From assembly GCA_964568795.1 (NCBI GenBank), contig CAZMRQ010000016.1, positions 1-28,874 of the forward strand: a stretch of 28,874 bases of DNA, given 5' to 3'. Below the pieces are notes generated by a model. The model was not told the origin of the DNA. It ran no database searches and was given only the letters and a program-made list of their open reading frames with translations. Source of the DNA: CAZMRQ01 sp964568795. Its GTDB lineage: Bacteria; Pseudomonadota; Gammaproteobacteria; Comchoanobacterales; Comchoanobacteraceae. A program made the position numbers and the translations under genes. Positions 23,985-28,874 of the stretch are shown here, piece by piece; position 1 is the stretch's first letter, and the number at the start of each line of letters is the position of its first letter.

Positions 23985-24355
23985 TGGGGGCGTGTATTGA
24001 CATACTGATTGTGTGGATTGCATTGGAGGATTTATATTGTATGTCTGTGGGTTTTTGGTCGTTGCTTTTGTTAAGCATCGCTGTTTTATGCTCTCCATAT
24101 CAATGTTTTTCTTTGGAACATATGCCTGTGAGTATTGTCATCTGTGTGGCGTGTCTGACAAATAAAATGGGCTGGGCTGATTTATGGGTATGGATTATAA
24201 TGGCTTGTTATATTGGTTCAATTTTATTAATTGCAGTGATCCTCACAGCAGTGGTTGTATCGTTGTTGTCCTATGCGCATGATCAGCGTATGTATCCATG
24301 GGCTGGATTGCTTATTACATCAGTTTTTTTTTTAAGGAGTATAGTATTATGTTGA
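23984..24355 (+). CDS. Minimal prepilin peptidase (A24 family, PilD-like)
   Basis: A 123-residue membrane protein keeping only the peptidase half of PilD. The two aspartates of the aspartyl protease can be placed at Asp16 (IALEDLYCMSV, at the ID-x...LPD position) and Asp66 in MGWADLWVWIIMACYIG, where the family motif GxGD has become GWAD. The zinc-binding cysteine tetrad and N-methyltransferase region of PilD are absent, as is most of the N-terminus. Several hydrophobic segments fit a membrane protein. The GTG start at 23984 overlaps the pilC-like stop by one base (TAGTG); an ATG at 23891 would overlap by 94. The end overlaps the coaE-like start by seven bases. Activity is uncertain because of the motif change. 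Confidence 0.6.
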   Translation: MGACIDILIVWIALEDLYCMSVGFWSLLLLSIAVLCSPYQCFSLEHMPVSIVICVACLTNKMGWADLWVWIIMACYIGSILLIAVILTAVVVSLLSYAHDQRMYPWAGLLITSVFFLRSIVLC

Positions 24356-24771
24356 ATACACTAGTGATAGGGTTACTTGGTCACTGTTGTCAAAGGAAAA
24401 CAGAAATAGCTAGGTCGCTAGCAACCTCTAGTGGTCAAGTAGTGACTTATCGCCTATGGTTAGCAAGTGGTTTCCACCGTCCTAGTGGCATTTTATATGT
24501 GGATATTGATGATGAAGTGACTGAAGAAGATTTAGTGAGACTGCAGTCAGGCAGGAAAGTTGAGAAATTTATTTGGCTTGATGATGATGTCAGTGATATA
24601 TCATTACGTCATGGCTTAAGTCATATTGAGCGGGATAGGATAAAGACTTATAAAAAACTTGCAGATCAAAGAGTGGTGACGACAGCTGCCGACGATCATC
24701 TTCAGTGGATGAGCGAAAAACTGAGGGAATATATTTTTGCATACCGTGACTTCCTATTCATGAAAAGTTAG
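24349..24771 (+). CDS. coaE: Degenerate dephospho-CoA kinase (CoaE) homologue
   Basis: A 140-residue relative of CoaE, which phosphorylates dephospho-CoA in the last step of CoA synthesis and is normally about 200 residues. The N-terminus VIGLLGHCCQRKTEIARSLA aligns with VGLTGGIGSGKS-type P-loops: first Gly, Lys and Thr remain, but the middle glycines are Cys and Arg. The substrate-binding Asp region and much of the lid are missing. The C-terminus (HIERDRIKTYKKLADQRVV...LQWMSEKLREYIFAY) still follows the family pattern. AAGGAG lies nine bases before ATG 24349, so it seems expressed. Its slot between pilD and zapD is the conserved coaE position. I judge catalysis unlikely from sequence alone; another coaE may exist elsewhere. 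Confidence 0.65.
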   Translation: MLNTLVIGLLGHCCQRKTEIARSLATSSGQVVTYRLWLASGFHRPSGILYVDIDDEVTEEDLVRLQSGRKVEKFIWLDDDVSDISLRHGLSHIERDRIKTYKKLADQRVVTTAADDHLQWMSEKLREYIFAYRDFLFMKS

Positions 24772-24804
24772 TTATAATACTTCTAATGAGGATAGTTGTT
24801 TTAT

Positions 24805-25587
24805 ATGTACACAGATTTACATGCTCTTAGGGATAAACATATTTTTGAGCAGCCATTGACAGAGCTGATAAGGCATTGCTTAAAAGTTGAGCGAATTATG
24901 TCAAGTATAGATACTCAGCTTGGTGATAACAGCGTTCATACAAGTCAATTTGCCTTGCTTGAATGTGTCTGGTTGCTGCGGTTATTAGAACGGGCGGACA
25001 TACGAACGAAGTTAATGCAATGGTTAGTCTCTTTTCAGTCTAAATGCCGTCAATGGCATAAGAATGGCAGTGCTGACCAGGTCTATCTTAATGATCTTGT
25101 CCAGCAAGTTAATGTCTATTCTCGCGAGATGAGTGAACAAAAACAAAGGTTTAGAATTATCCATGATCCTTTTCTTAAAAGTGTTGACTCACTTGATCTG
25201 TCATCAGGGTTGTCCGCATGCAATCACCCACTTATGCAGGTATGGAAAAGTCAGCAGCAGTACCATTGCCGTGATCAGATTAATAAGTGGCTCAGCTATG
25301 TCACAGTTGAGATTAAAGTGGTGCACTTTATTCTCAAAGTTTTACGATCAAGCCAAAACTTTGAGCGGCATGAGGCATCTGACGGTTTTTATCAGCTATC
25401 CTTAGATAGCTTAAACCAAATTCAGCTTCTTCGGGTGAAGTTGCATTCGGACGGTGTGTTCCCCAAAGTCAGTGTAGGCAAGCAGAGATGTTCATTGGCA
25501 TTCTATCGGTATGACTTTCTCAAGGAAGATTTTTCGTGTCAAGACCTGCAATCACGTTCATTTGATTTAGCCTGTTGCAGTTGCTAG
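24805..25587 (+). CDS. zapD: Cell division protein ZapD (YacF)
   Basis: ZapD crosslinks FtsZ filaments at the division ring. The 260-residue product has the family opening IFEQPLTELIRHCLKVERI (about 14-32), a helical core with LLERADIRTKLMQW, and the C-terminal beta region ending in the diagnostic FDLACC (final residues, SCSC-like ending). Length is typical (about 250). I chose ATG 24805; the in-frame TTG at 24796 is too close to the GAGGA at 24788-24792. The gene follows coaE after 33 bases. yacG, which usually comes next, is not in the window. The end overlaps the convergent mutT gene by 21 bases. Confidence 0.92.
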   Translation: MYTDLHALRDKHIFEQPLTELIRHCLKVERIMSSIDTQLGDNSVHTSQFALLECVWLLRLLERADIRTKLMQWLVSFQSKCRQWHKNGSADQVYLNDLVQQVNVYSREMSEQKQRFRIIHDPFLKSVDSLDLSSGLSACNHPLMQVWKSQQQYHCRDQINKWLSYVTVEIKVVHFILKVLRSSQNFERHEASDGFYQLSLDSLNQIQLLRVKLHSDGVFPKVSVGKQRCSLAFYRYDFLKEDFSCQDLQSRSFDLACCSC

Positions 25588-25950
25588 TCTTATTATCTCG
25601 TAGCAAGGCAGCAGCATTTTATCAACTTTTTCTTTGAGTGGCACCCACCGTAGTTCTTGACCCTCATTAGCTGAAGGTGTTCCATGCCAGTGATGAATGA
25701 AATAAACTTTCAGGCATAGGGTGTTTTTGGCGTATTCATGGAGAATGTCTTTTTTGTATGTATAACTGATCGGCTGAGTATTTATTTCTTCAAGGCATTC
25801 GCGTATCAGTGCTTGTTCAGCTGTTTCGTCCGATTTAACTTTACCACCTGGGAATTCCCAATAACCCCTCAAAGGTTCACGCTGTCGTTTTTGAATTAGC
25901 ATATGTTCATTTTGTAGAAACAATGCTACTGCAGCATTGATTTTGTTCAT
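25567..25950 (-). CDS. mutT: MutT-like Nudix hydrolase
   Basis: A 127-residue Nudix protein expected to hydrolyse 8-oxo-dGTP and prevent A-T to C-G mutation. The Nudix box lies at about residues 35-57: GKVKSDETAEQALIRECLEEIN, with the metal-binding REx2EE kept. The final Gly of the consensus (EExG) is Asn here, a small change from MutT. Residues YWEFPGGK are typical MutT. Last gene of the secA operon: its ATG overlaps the stop of the DUF4389 gene (ATGA), and secA-mutT linkage is well conserved in gammaproteobacteria. The end overlaps zapD by 21 bases on the opposite strand. Confidence 0.9.
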   Translation of the reverse strand: MNKINAAVALFLQNEHMLIQKRQREPLRGYWEFPGGKVKSDETAEQALIRECLEEINTQPISYTYKKDILHEYAKNTLCLKVYFIHHWHGTPSANEGQELRWVPLKEKVDKMLLPCYEIIRLATATG

Positions 25951-26201
25951 GCCAGTTTATTTAATGGGTAGGGGAGAACGGAGCTTAAGAACAGGACGTA
26001 GTTTAAGGAAGTAGATATGTATTGGCTTATGAACGATCCTATAGTTAAAAGATGTGCCTGAGGTGCTCCTTTGATAGCTGTGTAGAAAAACTGGATTATA
26101 CTTATCAACCCTACGACCAGTCGTGCTGGAAACAATGTGAGGTAGATAATTATCATGAAAATAAGCTTTTTACCGAGGTGTGTGTGGTTTGTCTTCGACA
26201 T
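25947..26201 (-). CDS. DUF4389-like membrane protein
   Basis: An 84-residue inner-membrane protein with two hydrophobic helices (about 12-38 and a weaker one near 60-75). The pattern LIFMIIIYLTLFPARLVVGLISIIQFFYTAIKG followed by a helix, YISTSLNYVLFLSS and a Pro-rich short end (LPYPLNK) matches the DUF4389 outline ...IQF..tl..G....L...g....Yl...l.fl.f....PFP. Function of that family is not known. The gene lies 12 bases after secA with an AGGAAA ribosome site and overlaps the mutT start by four bases, so the three genes form one transcription unit. Confidence 0.7.
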   Translation of the reverse strand: MSKTNHTHLGKKLIFMIIIYLTLFPARLVVGLISIIQFFYTAIKGAPQAHLLTIGSFISQYISTSLNYVLFLSSVLPYPLNKLA

Positions 26202-26213
26202 AGTGTTTTCCTA

Positions 26214-28691
26214 TTAAAGATTCATTTGGATATTATAGCCAGAGCTAGTGGGCGGACTTTTTTCCTCTTTCTGGAAGATGAGGTGCAAGATTGTTTTTGC
26301 TGCTATAGACTGAATTTGTTGCAGCATCTCTTGAAATAACTGGAAAGATTCTTTGCGGAATTCATGGGCAGGGTCTTTCTGTGCATACCCTCTTAAATTA
26401 ATGCCTTGTCGAAGATGGTCAACTGCTGCAAGATGTTCTTTCCAGAGCTTGTCCAAGGTACTTAGAATCAACATACGGTAGGTGTGTATGATGACGTTCT
26501 CTGGTGCTGAATAGTAGTTTTTTTTGCGTATTTCGCGCATCCAGTCAACCAGGGCTTGGGTTAGCGAGTTTGCATCGTAATCAGGGTGCTCACGGCACCA
26601 GCTATCAATATCAAACTCATTGGCACACAGTTGCTGCACTTGCTCTTTTAACTCATCCATATCACATTCGGCAGTTTTTTCAGTCACAGTTTTTTTAACA
26701 AGTCTAGAAACCACTGTTGTAATGATGTCATCGGCGATTCCTAAAATATCGTCAGTGATCATAAGCTCGCGGCGTTGATCGTAGATGAGATTGCGTTGCT
26801 CGTTAGCAACATCATCAAATTTAAGGAGCTGTTTACGAATATCATAGTGGTAGCTCTCTACTTTTTTCTGGGCATTTTCAATAGCACGGTTGAGCATAGG
26901 TGCCTGGATATGGTCTCCTTTTTTCATGCCAAATACTTGCATTAATTGGGTGACACGGTCGGAGGCGAAGATACGCATTAAATTATCTTCCAGCGATAGG
27001 TAGTATTGGCTCGATCCGTGGTCACCTTGACGGCCAGCACGGCCTCGAAGTTGATTGTCAACTCGCCGCGACTCATTGCGCTCTGTGCCAAGGACGTGAA
27101 GCCCCCCAGAAGAGATGACTTTTTCATGCTGTTCTTGCCATGAGCCACTGTTAGCAGGGTGAGTGTCTTGGCTGCCACCAAGGACAATGTCAGTTCCGCG
27201 ACCAGCCATGTTGGTAGCGATTGTGACAGCACCAAGCTGGCCAGCTTCAGCAATAATATTCGCTTCTTTGTCATGGTGTTTGGCATTTAGGACAGAGTGT
27301 TTGATGCCTTCACTTTTGAGTAAGTGCGAGAGGTATTCAGAGCTTTCAATTGAGCAAGTTCCCACCAGAATAGGTTGGCCTTTGCTATGACGTTCTTGGA
27401 TGTCTTTGACAATAGCTGTGTACTTGTCATTTTGATTTAAAAAAATCATATCAGGCATATCATCTCGTGCCAGCGCTTTATTAGGAGGGATGATGACAAC
27501 TTCTAGTTTATAAATATCGTGTAGTTCTTGGGCCTCAGTATCTGCAGTGCCTGTCATCCCTGCAAGCTTACTGTATAGACGAAAGAAATTCTGAAAAGTG
27601 ATCGATGCTAATGTCTGGTTCTCTGCTAATATGGCTGTTTTTTCTTTGGCTTCAATGGCTTGATGTAGCCCGTTTGACCAACGTCGTCCAGCAAGGGTTC
27701 GCCCTGTATGCGCATCAATGATAACCACTTGGTTGTCTTTGATCATATAGTCAACATCCTTGTGATACATATGGCATGCTCTTAGGCAAGCATCGAGGTA
27801 GTGGAGAAGGGTGATATTACTCAGGTCATATAAGGTTGTGTTCTCTTCTAATAGACCTTCCTCATGCATGAGATTTTCTGCTTTGATATGTCCTTTCTCA
27901 GTAAGAAGTATTTGCTTTTCTTTCTCTTGCAAGGTGAAGTCTTCATCTTTAACGAAAGATGGAATAAGTGTTGTGATTTTTTCGTAGAGTTCTGCACTTG
28001 AGTCAATGGGGCCAGAGATAATAAGAGGCGTTCGCGCTTCATCAATCAGAATAGAGTCTACTTCATCGATAATAGCATAAGAGAGTGGTGACTGAACTTG
28101 ATGTGCTTTTTCTGGTGCCATATTATCACGGAGATAGTCAAATCCAAGCTCATTATTGGTGGCATAGATAATATCGCACTTATAGGCTGATATTTTTTCT
28201 TCATGAGATTGCTCTGGCACAATAGTTCCAACAGAGAGCCCTAGAGCCTGGAATATTTTCCCCATCCATTCTGCATCACGTTTAGCGAGATAGTCATTGA
28301 CAGTCACTATGTGCACGGGTTGGCTAGACAGTGCATTTAAATATGCTGGCAATGTAGCTGTAAGGGTTTTCCCCTCACCTGTTCCCATCTCAGCAATATT
28401 GCCTTCATGAAGGGCAATTCCGCCTATTAATTGGACATCAAAATGACGTTGCCCGATTTGACGTTCAGCAACTTCCCGTACCAATGCAAAGGCATCTGGG
28501 AGTAAAGTATGGAGTGAACATCCTTGATTAACACGTTCCTTGAATTCATGGGTCAGTTCACGGCACTGTTCATCAGTCATAGACGCGTATTTATCAGATA
28601 ATTCATTAATTTTTCTGATGGTTAGACTGTACTTTTTGATTAGTCGGTCGTTGCGACTGCCGAATATTTTTTTCAATATGTTGTTAAACAT
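26214..28691 (-). CDS. secA: Preprotein translocase ATPase SecA
   Basis: SecA drives secretory proteins through SecYEG. The 825-residue product has Walker A MGTGEGKT (102-109), DEAD-like box DEVDSILIDEARTPL (209-223), motif VDYMIKDNQVVIIDAHTGR, GTADTEAQE, and the helicase C-terminal NMAGRGTDI and LRGRAGRQGDHGSS. It is shorter than E. coli SecA (901) because it stops after the helical scaffold at EEKSPPTSSGYNIQMNL; the linker and the Cys/His zinc motif that binds SecB are absent. That tail is also lacking in several bacteria without SecB. The first gene of the secA-DUF4389-mutT unit. Confidence 0.97.
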   Translation of the reverse strand: MFNNILKKIFGSRNDRLIKKYSLTIRKINELSDKYASMTDEQCRELTHEFKERVNQGCSLHTLLPDAFALVREVAERQIGQRHFDVQLIGGIALHEGNIAEMGTGEGKTLTATLPAYLNALSSQPVHIVTVNDYLAKRDAEWMGKIFQALGLSVGTIVPEQSHEEKISAYKCDIIYATNNELGFDYLRDNMAPEKAHQVQSPLSYAIIDEVDSILIDEARTPLIISGPIDSSAELYEKITTLIPSFVKDEDFTLQEKEKQILLTEKGHIKAENLMHEEGLLEENTTLYDLSNITLLHYLDACLRACHMYHKDVDYMIKDNQVVIIDAHTGRTLAGRRWSNGLHQAIEAKEKTAILAENQTLASITFQNFFRLYSKLAGMTGTADTEAQELHDIYKLEVVIIPPNKALARDDMPDMIFLNQNDKYTAIVKDIQERHSKGQPILVGTCSIESSEYLSHLLKSEGIKHSVLNAKHHDKEANIIAEAGQLGAVTIATNMAGRGTDIVLGGSQDTHPANSGSWQEQHEKVISSGGLHVLGTERNESRRVDNQLRGRAGRQGDHGSSQYYLSLEDNLMRIFASDRVTQLMQVFGMKKGDHIQAPMLNRAIENAQKKVESYHYDIRKQLLKFDDVANEQRNLIYDQRRELMITDDILGIADDIITTVVSRLVKKTVTEKTAECDMDELKEQVQQLCANEFDIDSWCREHPDYDANSLTQALVDWMREIRKKNYYSAPENVIIHTYRMLILSTLDKLWKEHLAAVDHLRQGINLRGYAQKDPAHEFRKESFQLFQEMLQQIQSIAAKTILHLIFQKEEKSPPTSSGYNIQMNL

Positions 28692-28720
28692 CGTATACCC
28701 AAGAACTCATTTAGGTGGTT

Positions 28721-28748
28721 ATTGTACCACATTCCCTCCAATGCACAA
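28721..28748 (-). promoter_or_regulatory. Probable secA promoter
   Basis: On the minus strand TTGTGC (28748-28743) and TACAAT (28726-28721) are spaced by 16 bases, about 30 bases before the secA start. The -35 is weak. The remaining bases to 28874 contain no gene I can support; lpxC, a frequent neighbour, does not begin or end inside the window. Confidence 0.45.
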
Positions 28749-28874
28749 GAATTGTAGGAGAATCCATTAGATTTATTGATCAAATCGCTTGAAGGCAGGC
28801 GTGTTACAGCCGTAGTCCATTTATAATGCCACTAGAATTTAGGACAAAAAATTGAAACAGAACTCCGGATAGTG

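Noticed and set aside
17400..24800. Mobile element or CRISPR array around the split pilus block
   Set aside because: I found no transposase, integrase, terminal inverted repeats or spaced direct repeats at the junctions.

Overview
The window looks like chromosome of a gammaproteobacterium, probably host-associated and in or near Legionellales (this is inferred from gene families and gene order; no marker here fixes the genus). Evidence for the phylum is the conserved order lptD-surA-rsmA, ssrA close to smpB and ratA-rnfH, and pilC-pilD-coaE-zapD followed by mutT and secA. The base composition is moderately AT-rich. Several proteins are shorter or more degenerate than their usual relatives, and one coding/tRNA overlap is present, which suggests ongoing genome reduction.

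Layout. 1-1.4 kb: a small unknown ORF, a gene-poor stretch, an ibaG/bolA-grxD pair and a small basic protein on the other strand. 1.4-6.1 kb: a 1090-residue fused flavin/iron-sulfur oxidoreductase (GltD-like plus PyrK-like parts) converging on an aldehyde dehydrogenase. 6.2-10 kb: tmRNA (ssrA), ratA, rnfH, a 668-residue four-hairpin membrane protein of unknown role (minus strand) and smpB, so both halves of trans-translation lie within 4 kb. 10-13.1 kb: a PerM-like transporter, a HIT protein, a Trm112-like protein and a porin with a clear terminator. 13.4-17.3 kb: lptD, a shortened surA and rsmA, whose end overlaps a tRNA-Thr(CGU) gene on the opposite strand.

17.4-24.8 kb is the most unusual part. 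A type IV pilin and a short PilB-like ATPase are separated from a short PilC-like protein and a minimal prepilin peptidase by two minus-strand genes: a small outer-membrane barrel and a protein of about 1150 residues. The large protein contains, in its middle, what looks like a diverged PLP-enzyme fold of the cystathionine gamma-synthase type, with an SLTK motif placed as the Schiff-base lysine. After the peptidase comes a coaE homologue with a broken P-loop, then zapD. I read this as an ancestral pilin-pilB-pilC-pilD-coaE-zapD block that was split by inserted accessory genes while its members shrank.

24.8-28.9 kb: zapD converges on a minus-strand operon secA-DUF4389-mutT. SecA ends without the C-terminal zinc-binding tail. 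How the genes work together: envelope biogenesis dominates (LptD, SurA, porin, small barrel, SecA, pilus parts), with ribosome rescue (tmRNA, SmpB), redox and Fe-S genes (IbaG, GrxD, the fused oxidoreductase) and cell division (ZapD) around it.
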